From the NCBI GenBank assembly GCA_014534235.1, contig JACVRW010000001.1, positions 1 to 64,000 on the forward strand: DNA of 64,000 bases, read 5' to 3'. Positions 32,435 through 40,706 of the stretch are shown piece by piece. The notes beneath the pieces were generated by a model that was given only the letters and a program-made list of their open reading frames with translations, had not been told where the DNA came from and ran no database searches. The first letter of the stretch is position 1. The number at the start of each line of letters is the position of its first letter. The stretch is from Thermoleophilaceae bacterium. Lineage in GTDB: Bacteria > Actinomycetota > Thermoleophilia > Solirubrobacterales > Thermoleophilaceae. A program made the translations under genes and the position numbers.

Positions 32435-35400
32435 ATGGAGAGCGACGGCGAGCAGCGAGGCGACCGCGGCGGGGATCGCCCGCGGCTGTTCCAGCGGCTT
32501 CGCGAGCTCCCGGTCGTGGGGCGCGCCGCGGACTGGGGGCTCGGCCCGGCGGCGGTGTCGAAGAACACGAAACGGGCGGGAGCCCGCATTGCCGGTCTTG
32601 AGGTGACCGAGTCGGTCTGCCCCTACTGCGCCGTCGGCTGCGGGCAGCTCGTGTACACGCGCGACGGCGAGCTGGTCGACATTGAGGGCAACCCTCGCTC
32701 GCCGATCAACCAGGGGACGCTCTGCCCGAAGGGCCAGGCCTCGCGGCAGCTGATCCAGCAGCCCGGCCGGCTGACCAAGGTCCTCTACCGCCGCCCGCAC
32801 GGCACCGAGTGGGAGGAGCTCGACCTCGAGCGGGCGATGGACATGATCGCCGAGCGGGTGATCGCCGCCCGCGAGAACCACTGGCAGGAGACGCACGAGA
32901 ACGGCTGGCGGGTCGACCGCACGCTCGGCTTCGCGCACCTCGGCGGCGCGACGCTCGACAACGAGGAGAACTACTTCATCAAGAAGCTGTTCACGGCGCT
33001 CGGCGCCGTGCAGATCGAGAACCAGGCCCGCATATGACACTCCTCCACGGTGCCCGGTCTGGGCACCTCGTTCGGTCGCGGAGGGGCCACCAACTTCCAG
33101 CAGGACTTCCAGCAGTCGGACTGCGTCTGGATCCAGGGCTCGTCGCTGGTGGAGGCACACCCGGTCGGCTCCCGCTGGATGATGAAGGCGCGGGAGCGGG
33201 GCGCGAAGATCATCCACGTCGACCCGCATTACTCGCGCACGAGCGCCGTCGCGGACGTCTACGTACAGATCCGCGCCGGAAGTGACATCGCGTTCCTCGG
33301 CGGGTTGATCCGCCACATCATCGAGACGGAGTCCTACTTCAAGGACTACGTCGTCAACTACACGAACGCGCCGGTCATCATCAACGAGCGCTACCAGGGG
33401 CCGGAGGAGCTCGACGGCCTCTTCTCCGGGTTCGACCCCGGCAGCGGGACCTACGACACCACCACCTGGCTGCCCGAGAACGCCGAGGCCCCGTCCGCCT
33501 CCGGGCAGCCCGAGCACGCGACGCAGGCGTTCGACGAGAAGACCGGCGCCGGCATGGGCGTGAGCGAGGTCCCGGAGGACCCCACGCTCCAGCACCCGCG
33601 CTGCGTCTTCCAGATCCTGAAGCGCCACTACGCCCGCTACACGCCCGAGATGGTGGAGCGGATCTGCGGCTGCTCGAAGGAGGACCTCCTGCACGTGGCC
33701 GAGACGCTGATCGAGAACTCCGGTCGCGAGCGCACCAGCATGCTCGCCTACGCCGTCGGCTGGACGCAGCACAGCACCGGCGTCCAGACGATTCGCGCCG
33801 GTGCGATCATCCAGCTCCTCCTCGGCAACGTGGGGCGGCCCGGCGGCGGGATCATGGCCATGCGCGGCCACGCCTCGATCCAGGGCTCGAGCGACATCCC
33901 CACGCTCTACGACATCCTGCCCGGCTACCTGCGCATGCCGCGGGCGCGCGAGCAGCACCTGACGCTCGCGGACTACATCGAGGCGGGCAGCACGAAGCGC
34001 GGCTGGTGGGCCAACTTCGACAAGTACATCGTCTCCCTCTTGAAGGCCTGGTTCGGCGACGCCGCCACCGCCGAGAACGACTACGGCTTCCCCTACCTGC
34101 CGAAGATCTCCGGCAACCACTCCCACTTCCCTACGATGCTGCGCGCTGTCGACGGCGGTCTCGACGGCCTGTTCGTCATGGGCCAGAACCCGGCGGTCGG
34201 CTCGCAGCACTCGGGCCTGCAGCGGCGCGCGCTGGCCCAGCTCAAGTGGCTGGTCGTACGCGACCTCGCCGACCTCGAGACCGCGAGCTTCTGGAGGGAG
34301 TCGCCGGAGGTGCGCTCGGGGGAGCTTCGGCCGGAGGACATCGGGACGGAGGTCTTCCTGATGCCAGCCGCCACGCACGTCGAGAAGGCGGGCCACTTCA
34401 CGAATACCCAGCGGCTCCTGCAGTGGCGGGACAAGGCCCTCGAGCCCCCGGGCGACGCCCGCTCCGAGCTCCACTTCACCTACCACCTCGGCAAGAGGAT
34501 CAAGGCCCACTACGCGAACTCCGACCGCGAGCGCGACTGGCCGATCCGCAACCTGACGTGGGACTACCCCGAGCACGGCCCGCACGCGGAGCCGAGCGCC
34601 GAGGACGTGCTGCGCGAGATCAACGGCTACGAGCTCACCACCGGCAAGCTCGTGAACTCGTTCACGGAGCTGCGGAACGACGGCACGACCTCGTGCGGGT
34701 GCTGGATCTACTCGGGCTGCTTCGCCGACAACGTGAACCAAACCCGCCGCCGCAACCCCGGCGACATCGACTCGCCGGGCGGCTGGGTCTCCCCCGAGTG
34801 GGGCTGGGCCTGGCCCGCGAACCGCCGCATCTTCTACAACCGCGCCTCGGCAGACCCGGAGGGCAGGCCCTGGTCCGAGCGCAAGAAGTACATCTGGTGG
34901 GACGAGGAGCAGGCCCGCTGGACGGGCTACGACGTCCCCGACTTCCCGCCCAACAAGCGCCCGGACTACCGGCCGACCGACGACGCGGCCGGCGTCGAGG
35001 GCATAGGCGGCGACGACCCGTTCATCATGATGCCCGACGGCCGCGCCCAGCTGTTCGCGCCGACCGGCCCACTCGACGGGCCGTTGCCGACCTATTACGA
35101 GCCGTTCGAGTCGCCGTTCACGAACGCGCTCTACCCCAAGATCGGCGGCAACCCGTGCGGCGTCTACTGGAGCCGGCCGGACAACCCGCTGAACGTGTCC
35201 CGCAGCCGGGAGTACCCGGTGGTCGCGTCCACGTTCCGGCTCACGGAGCAGCACACGGCGGGCGCGATGAGCCGCAACCTGCCGTGGCTGGCGGAGCTCC
35301 AGCCGGAGATGTTCGTGGAGATCAACCCCCAGCTCGCGCGCGAGCGGGGGATCGAGGACGGCGGCTGGATGACCGTCATGACCGAGCGCGGGGAGATCGA

Positions 35401-35830
35401 GGCGCGGGCGAAGGTCACGAGCCGCCTGCAGCCGCTGCGGATGGGCGACGAGGTCGTGCACCAGATCTCAATGCCCTGGCACTGGGGCACCTACCGGAGC
35501 TCGGAGCAGGGCGTGACCGGCGACAGCGTCAACGACATCATCCCGCTGAGCGGCGACCCCAATACCACGATCGAGGACAAGACCTTCTCGTGTGACGTGC
35601 GCGCCGGGCGGCGCCGTGGCGAGTCCACGTGCCGGCTGGCGCACGAGCACGAGCACGTGGACCAGATGACTCGCGAGGGTGACCACGAGGCCGAGCTGCC
35701 GCATAAGGCGGTGCACACGCTGTCGAGCCTCTACGAGCTGCCCGTTCCGGGCGACAGGGAGGCCCGCGAGCCGCCCGAGGGCTGGGAAGCGGCCCGCGAG
35801 CTCGCACGCGACCCGGGGAGGACCGGATGA
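32435..35830 (+). CDS. fdhA: formate dehydrogenase catalytic subunit, selenocysteine-containing (UGA at 33035-33037)
   Basis: The protein has 1131 residues if the in-frame TGA at 33035-33037 is read as Sec201. It oxidises formate to CO2 at a molybdenum or tungsten bis-pterin centre. The N-terminal 4Fe-4S site is C62-x2-C65-x3-C69 and C97 (CPYCAVGC, TLCPKG). The Sec sits in QARI-Sec-HSSTVPGLGTSFGRGG, the conserved Sec/Cys-His pair of formate dehydrogenases. The molybdopterin-dinucleotide-binding domain lies near residues 925-1020. No twin-arginine signal precedes the first cysteines, unlike FdnG, so a cytoplasmic orientation is likely. The stop overlaps fdhB (ATGA). A conventional gene caller would split or truncate this gene at the TGA. 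Confidence 0.95.
33038..33067 (+). promoter_or_regulatory. SECIS element of fdhA
   Basis: Starting 11 bases after the Sec UGA there is a perfect 7-bp hairpin: GGTGCCC (33049-33055), loop GGTCT (33056-33060), GGGCACC (33061-33067). Bacterial SECIS hairpins lie just downstream of the UGA, and the E. coli fdhF apical loop also contains GGUCU, which SelB recognises. Position, stem and loop all agree with a functional element. Confidence 0.9.
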
Positions 35831-36927
35831 CGAGCGCGGCGCCCACCGAGATCGCCGTCCGCCGGGACGGAGCCGTGCGCATGGGCTTCTTCACGGACAC
35901 GACGGTGTGCATCGGCTGCAAGTCATGCGAGGTGGCCTGCAAGCAGTGGAACGACCTGCCCGCCGACGGCTATCAGTTCCGCAAGGGCGGCTCGTACGAC
36001 CACACGGGCGCGCTCGGCGCGTCGACGTGGCGGCACGTCCGGTTCGTGGAGCGGCTCGAGCCTTCGCCGGCGGCGCGGGCGGACGCGGAGGCCGCGCTCG
36101 CTGCGGGCGGCGGCGGGCACGTGCCGAACATCCCCGCCACCGGTGGCGGGCTCCCGAGGCCGGAGGAGCTCGGCGGCGCGGGCGGCGGCGGGCTTCCCAC
36201 CCCGGAGGAGCTCGGCGGCGCGGGCGGCGGCGCGCGGCCGGAGGAGGTGCCGGACCTCGTCCAGTGGGCTGAGCAGAACGGCGACACGCCGGTGGTGGGC
36301 GAGGGCGACGTGGACGTCGGGGCCGCGGTGGCCGCCATGGACCGCTGGCTCTTCATGTCCGACGTCTGCAAGCACTGCACGAACGCCGGCTGCCTCGACG
36401 CCTGTCCCACCGGGGCGATCATCCGGACCGAGTTCCAGACCGTCGTGATCCAACCGGACGTGTGCAACGGCTGCGGCTACTGCATCCCGTCCTGCCCGTT
36501 CGGCGTGCCGAATCGCGACCCCTACGACGGCCGCGCCGCCAAGTGCACGCTCTGCTACGACCGCCTGCAGGACGGGCTCGAGCCGGCGTGCGCCAAGGCA
36601 TGCCCCACCGACTCGATCCAGTTCGGCCCGTACGACGAGCTGGTCGAGACGGCCAAGGGGCGGGTCGTCGCGCTGCACGAGCGCGGCGTCGAGTCGGCCT
36701 ACCTCTACGGCGCCGGCGACGAGCCGGGCGAGCAGCTCGCGGGCGGCCTCGGCGCCTTCTTCCTGCTGACGGAGGCGCCCGAGCGCTTTGGGCTGCCGGC
36801 GCGGGCGGATTCGCCGGCGCAGGAGAACGGCCCGTACGCCACGGCGGCTGGCCTGGCCGCCGCGGCGCTCGCGGCGCTCGGCACGATCGCGAGCTTCGCG
36901 GTCGCGCGCCGGCGGGGGCGCGGATGA
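35827..36927 (+). CDS. fdhB: formate dehydrogenase iron-sulfur subunit
   Basis: The protein has 366 residues with four cysteine clusters for 4Fe-4S centres (TVCIGCKSCEVACKQ, CKHCTNAGCLDACPTGA, CNGCGYCIPSCPFG, CTLCYDRL with ACAKACPT). They pass electrons from FdhA to the membrane subunit. A C-terminal hydrophobic helix (ATAAGLAAAALAALGTIASF) anchors it, as in FdnH. Residues ~90-150 are an unusual Gly/Pro/Glu-rich insert with a repeated PEELGGAGGG unit. Start and stop overlap fdhA and fdhC by four bases. Confidence 0.93.
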   Translation: MTSAAPTEIAVRRDGAVRMGFFTDTTVCIGCKSCEVACKQWNDLPADGYQFRKGGSYDHTGALGASTWRHVRFVERLEPSPAARADAEAALAAGGGGHVPNIPATGGGLPRPEELGGAGGGGLPTPEELGGAGGGARPEEVPDLVQWAEQNGDTPVVGEGDVDVGAAVAAMDRWLFMSDVCKHCTNAGCLDACPTGAIIRTEFQTVVIQPDVCNGCGYCIPSCPFGVPNRDPYDGRAAKCTLCYDRLQDGLEPACAKACPTDSIQFGPYDELVETAKGRVVALHERGVESAYLYGAGDEPGEQLAGGLGAFFLLTEAPERFGLPARADSPAQENGPYATAAGLAAAALAALGTIASFAVARRRGRG

Positions 36928-38117
36928 CCCACGCGCACGGTCCGCCGCCCGAGAAGCGAATCCTGCGTCGCTTCTCCGAGGAGGGAGACAAGCCCCCGGG
37001 GCGCGACATGCCGCCGGCGGTGGGCACCCGCGGCCAGCCCGCCAGCTGGCGGCGCGCGGTGGAGGGAGCCGCCGTGGCGCTGGCGCGGCGCGCCTGGGAG
37101 GACGCCCGCTGGTCGTACCTCTACAAGGACGACACTGACTACGCGAAGCGGGCGGCCGCGGACGGCCAGGTCCCCGAGGCGGCGCGGCGGATGCGCGGTG
37201 GTGCGGAGCCCCCCGAGGTGATCCAGGGGCCGTTCATCCACCCCGCGGTGTGGACGTGGGAGGTGCCGCTCTACTTCTGGTTCGGCGGGATCGCCACGGG
37301 GTCGTCGTTCGTCGCGCTGGCGGCCGACCTGGCCGGGTACCCCCGGTCGGCGGCCACCGCGCGCAAGGTCGCGCTCGGCGCCATCATGCCCTCGGCCCCT
37401 CTGCTGGTCCTCGACCTCGGCCGCCCGCTGCGCTTCCTCAACATGCTGCGGATCTTCAAGCCGCGCTCGGCGATGTCGATGGGCGCCTGGTGCCTTACCG
37501 CCTTCACGAACGCGGCGGGCGCCGCGGTCACGGCCGACGTGCTCGGGCGCACGCGGACCGCTCGCGCGCTCGGTGCCGTCACCGCGCTCTTTGGCACCTA
37601 CCTCGGGTCGTACACCGGGATGCTGCTCGCGTCGACGGCGGTGCCGGTGTGGGCCCGCAGCCGCCTGTTCCTGCCGCCGATCTTCGTCTGTACCGCCACG
37701 GCGACGGGCGCGGCGGCCACCAGGCTCGCGCTCGCCGCCACCGGGCTGCCGCCCGGCCACCCCACGCGCGTCGCCCTCGGCACGGTCGAGACGGCCGCGA
37801 TGGGGATGGAGCTCGCGCTGTCGAGCGTGAACGAGCGTCGCCTCGGACGGCTCGCCCACGCGCTCGAGGAGGGGCGGCCCGGCTCGCTCTTCAAGCTGGC
37901 CAAGTGGGGAGTTCGCGCGGGGCTCGCCCTGCGCCTGGCGCGGGGGCGCGGCGGCCCATGGGCGCACCACCTGGCTAGCGTCCTCTACATCCTCTCGGGG
38001 CTCGCGTTCCGCTTCGCCTGGGTCGGCGCCGGACGCAGATCGGCGACCGACGACAGGGCGGTCGCGTGGGCGGCGCGGACGGCTCGTCAGCCGGCCAGCC
38101 GCTCGACGCCCGCGTAG
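36924..38117 (+). CDS. NrfD/PsrC-like membrane subunit of formate dehydrogenase
   Basis: The protein has 397 residues. After a soluble ~110-residue N-terminus there are about eight membrane helices beginning WTWEVPLYFWFGGIATGSSF, typical of NrfD/PsrC quinone-interacting proteins and not the heme b FdnI type. It would transfer electrons from FdhB to menaquinone. The ATG overlaps the fdhB stop. The 3' end overlaps the convergent fdhD by 31 bases. The soluble N-terminal extension is larger than in basic NrfD proteins. Confidence 0.85.
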   Translation: MTHAHGPPPEKRILRRFSEEGDKPPGRDMPPAVGTRGQPASWRRAVEGAAVALARRAWEDARWSYLYKDDTDYAKRAAADGQVPEAARRMRGGAEPPEVIQGPFIHPAVWTWEVPLYFWFGGIATGSSFVALAADLAGYPRSAATARKVALGAIMPSAPLLVLDLGRPLRFLNMLRIFKPRSAMSMGAWCLTAFTNAAGAAVTADVLGRTRTARALGAVTALFGTYLGSYTGMLLASTAVPVWARSRLFLPPIFVCTATATGAAATRLALAATGLPPGHPTRVALGTVETAAMGMELALSSVNERRLGRLAHALEEGRPGSLFKLAKWGVRAGLALRLARGRGGPWAHHLASVLYILSGLAFRFAWVGAGRRSATDDRAVAWAARTARQPASRSTPA

Positions 38118-38899
38118 ACGTTGAACGAGTCGCCGCGGACGAAGCCGCACAGGAGCATGCCGCGCTCCCTGGCCAGGTCGACGGCGAGCGTCGACGGCGC
38201 GCCGACCGCCACGACGCCGGCCATGCCGGCCACGCCCGCCTTCTGCACGAGCTCGAAGCCCGCTCGCCCGCTGAGACAGGCGATGACGCCCGGCAACGGG
38301 TAGCTGCCCTCGAGCAGGAGGGCCCCCACTGCCTTGTCGATCGCGTTGTGACGCCCGACGTCCTCGCGGAGGGCGAGCAGCCGCCCGTCCGCGTCGAAGA
38401 GCCCGGTGGCGTGGAGGCCACCGGTGCGCTCGAAGCCGGCCTGGGCCGCGCGCGTCGCGCTCGGCAGGCGGAGGACCAGCTCCGGCTCGACCGGCCGGCC
38501 CGGCTCGACCGGCGGCGCCGCCCGATCGACGAACTCGAGCGCCGCCTTGCCGCACACCCCGCAAGCCGAGGTGAGCGAGAACCGGCGCTCGCCGGCCGGG
38601 TCGCGGCGGAGCCCGTTCCGCGTGCGCAGCTCCACGATGTTGGCCGCGAAGTCCTCCGTCGGGCCGACGGACGCGACGTCCTTGCGGCCCCCTATCAGCG
38701 CCTCGCCCGCGAGAAAGCCGACGGCGAGCTCCTCGTCCTCGCCGGGCGTGCGCATCGCCACCGCGATCGGCTCGCCGTCCACGCGGATCTCGAGCGGCTC
38801 CTCGACGGCCACCTCGTCGCGTACGCGCTCGCGCCTGCCCTCGCTGCCGACGCGCTCGATCCAGGCGCGCGCCACGTGCGGCTCGATGGTGACGGTCAC
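38087..38899 (-). CDS. fdhD: formate dehydrogenase accessory sulfurtransferase
   Basis: The protein has 270 residues. FdhD transfers sulfur from the cysteine desulfurase IscS to the molybdenum centre and is needed for formate dehydrogenase activity. It contains the essential TSACGVCGK double-cysteine loop and the LREDVGRHNAIDKAVG motif of the family. It is transcribed toward the fdh operon, with tail-to-tail overlap. No moa/mob cofactor genes are in the window. Confidence 0.94.
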   Translation of the reverse strand: MTVTIEPHVARAWIERVGSEGRRERVRDEVAVEEPLEIRVDGEPIAVAMRTPGEDEELAVGFLAGEALIGGRKDVASVGPTEDFAANIVELRTRNGLRRDPAGERRFSLTSACGVCGKAALEFVDRAAPPVEPGRPVEPELVLRLPSATRAAQAGFERTGGLHATGLFDADGRLLALREDVGRHNAIDKAVGALLLEGSYPLPGVIACLSGRAGFELVQKAGVAGMAGVVAVGAPSTLAVDLARERGMLLCGFVRGDSFNVYAGVERLAG

Positions 38900-39089
38900 G
38901 GAACCCGGCTACCCGCCGGTGCCTGGCCGCAAGCACCGGGAGCAGGAGCGCCGCGCGGCGACGGGCGTGAGGCGCCGGCGGGCGTGTGAGATTGCTCACA
39001 GACGACTCGCACGTGTCTCCAAGCAGGGGTAGTCTGGATTTAGAGGACTCGCCGGCGACTCGTGACCAGCGGGACGCCAATTGCGGACT

Positions 39090-39299
39090 ATGGACACCGC
39101 GGAACAAGCATCATTAACGCGCGCAGCGTCGCCGGTCGCCCGGTTGGAGCTGACTCAGGCCAAGCCGTTGAGGCTTGCGCCCGCCAAGCCCGAGCTGAAT
39201 CGGCAGGAGCGGGCGGTCTTGACCGCGTATCTCCTGATGATTGCGCTGATCGTTGCGTTCCTAGCGGTAACGGGCCTCGTGGCATCGCCATGGGCATGA
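39090..39299 (+). CDS. small single-helix membrane protein, hypothetical (69 aa)
   Basis: The ATG at 39090 opens a 69-residue frame with a charged N-terminus and one C-terminal membrane helix (LLMIALIVAFLAVTGLVASPWA). No family was recognised, and no clear ribosome-binding site is seen. The helix and frame length suggest a real small gene, but a chance frame cannot be excluded. Confidence 0.35.
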   Translation: MDTAEQASLTRAASPVARLELTQAKPLRLAPAKPELNRQERAVLTAYLLMIALIVAFLAVTGLVASPWA

Positions 39300-39488
39300 T
39301 CCGCCCGGTGGGCTCGAGCATCACGGGCGTCTGAGCGCGAGGCGCAACACTCCTCTTCCAGCCCCGTCGGCGGCGACTCGACGGCGTCGGTCGCGACTCC
39401 CACCGGCCGGTCCGTTCCGGCGGGCAAGCACCACAAGCTGCGCGGTGACCCCGCCGGCCACGGGGCCTGGGCGGGCTGGCCGCGGCGG

Positions 39489-39608
39489 CCCCGTCGTCCG
39501 GCGCGCCCTGAGCGTTACCCGCTCCTCGAGTGCGCCGTCGTCCTCGCCGCGCAGCACGGCCACGAGCCGTTCCACGCCGCGCCGGCCACTCTCCTCGAGG
39601 GGCTGGTG
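39489..39608 (-). pseudogene. C-terminal remnant of a LacI-family regulator
   Basis: On the minus strand about 40 codons read QPLEESGRRGVERLVAVL followed by RGEDDGALEERVTLRARRTTG. This matches the last part of LacI/GalR repressors (effector-domain end plus the L.xRxST motif). The DNA-binding and main effector domains are absent, and the frame continues into unrelated sequence. The 39300-39700 stretch otherwise holds nothing I can support. Confidence 0.5.
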
Positions 39609-39701
39609 GCGGGCGCCGGTTCTTCCGAGGCTCCGCGCAGCGGGCCTCGTCCGCGCTGCGGCTATCGCTTATTCACGAACCGAGCGGGAACACTCGTCGC
39701 A

Positions 39702-40550
39702 ATGACGACGGACACAGGCCGGCCCGACCAACCCCGTCACGCGGAGCTGGGCGACGGTAGGACGATCCCCCGCATCGGCTTCGGTGTCTTCCAGGTGCCC
39801 CGTGAACAGACGGTCGACGCCGTCGGCTACGCGCTCCGCACGGGATACCGAGCCGTGGACACGGCCGCGGCCTACGGGAACGAACGCGAGGTCGGGGAAG
39901 CTATCCGCGGAAGCTCGCTCGACCGGGAGGAGGTCTTCGTTACGACGAAGCTCTGGAACAGCGACCACGGCCGTAGATCCGCGGATCGGGCCCTCGCTCG
40001 GAGTCTCGACCGTCTCGGGTTCGACTACGTCGACCTCTACCTGATCCACTGGCCGGCCCCGGCCCGCGGCCTGTACGTGGACACCTGGGAGGCGCTGATC
40101 GAGCTGCAGGTCGCCGGGCGTGCGCGGTCGATCGGCGTCTCGAACTTTGACATCGAGCACCTCGAGCAGGTCATCGATGCCACCGGAGTGGTGCCCGCGG
40201 TCAACCAGGTCGAGCTGCACCCGCGCCTCCAGCAGGCGGAGCTACGCAGGTTCCACGCCGACCACAGCATCGTCACGGAGGCTTGGAGTCCGATCGCCAA
40301 GGGCAGGGTGCTCGACGACCCGGTGGTCAGGGAGCTCGCCGCGAGCTATGGCAAGACGCCCGCACAGATCGTCCTGCGCTGGCATCTGCAGCTCGGGAAC
40401 GTCGTAATCCCGAAGTCCGTAACGCCGGAGAGGATCGGGGAGAACTTCCGGATCTTCGACTTCACGCTCGACGACGAGGCGATGGGGAGGATCGACGCCC
40501 TCGATGCGGGGGAGCGCACCGGTCCCGAGCCGGCCACGTTCAACGGCTGA
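39702..40550 (+). CDS. aldo/keto reductase
   Basis: The protein has 282 residues. The AKR catalytic tetrad is visible: Asp and Tyr in DTAAAYGNE, Lys in VTTKLWN, His in YLIHWP. GVSNFDIEHL and NQVELHP are also present, and the NADPH-binding IPKSVTPERI lies near the C-terminus. It resembles 2,5-diketo-gluconate reductase/AKR5-type enzymes that reduce aldehydes and ketones. The start is an ATG at 39702. It ends upstream of a hairpin shared with the convergent MMPL gene. Confidence 0.92.
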   Translation: MTTDTGRPDQPRHAELGDGRTIPRIGFGVFQVPREQTVDAVGYALRTGYRAVDTAAAYGNEREVGEAIRGSSLDREEVFVTTKLWNSDHGRRSADRALARSLDRLGFDYVDLYLIHWPAPARGLYVDTWEALIELQVAGRARSIGVSNFDIEHLEQVIDATGVVPAVNQVELHPRLQQAELRRFHADHSIVTEAWSPIAKGRVLDDPVVRELAASYGKTPAQIVLRWHLQLGNVVIPKSVTPERIGENFRIFDFTLDDEAMGRIDALDAGERTGPEPATFNG

Positions 40551-40677
40551 GGCGCCGGCTCGCGTGCCAGCTGCGGCACGCCGCCGCCCGTGCCCCGGGA
40601 CGCTGTGCGTCGCGCGCTCCCGTTAGGCTGCCGGTCGGCTCGGACGCCGCGACCGGCACGATCATCCGCAGCCGAGC

Positions 40678-40706
40678 GGAGGGACGACCCCTAGGGTCGT
40701 CCCTCC
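40678..40706. terminator. bidirectional terminator hairpin between the AKR and MMPL genes
   Basis: A perfect 13-bp inverted repeat (ggagggacgaccc at 40678-40690 and its complement at 40694-40706) has a 3-base loop that contains the MMPL stop codon. It is placed to end transcription from both convergent genes. There is no T-tract, as is common in GC-rich actinobacteria. Confidence 0.65.

Noticed and set aside
32327..35461. Very long open frame (1044 codons) on the minus strand opposite fdhA
   Set aside because: It mirrors the codon bias of fdhA. Its translation has no recognisable motif, and fdhA has full functional motifs in the same place.
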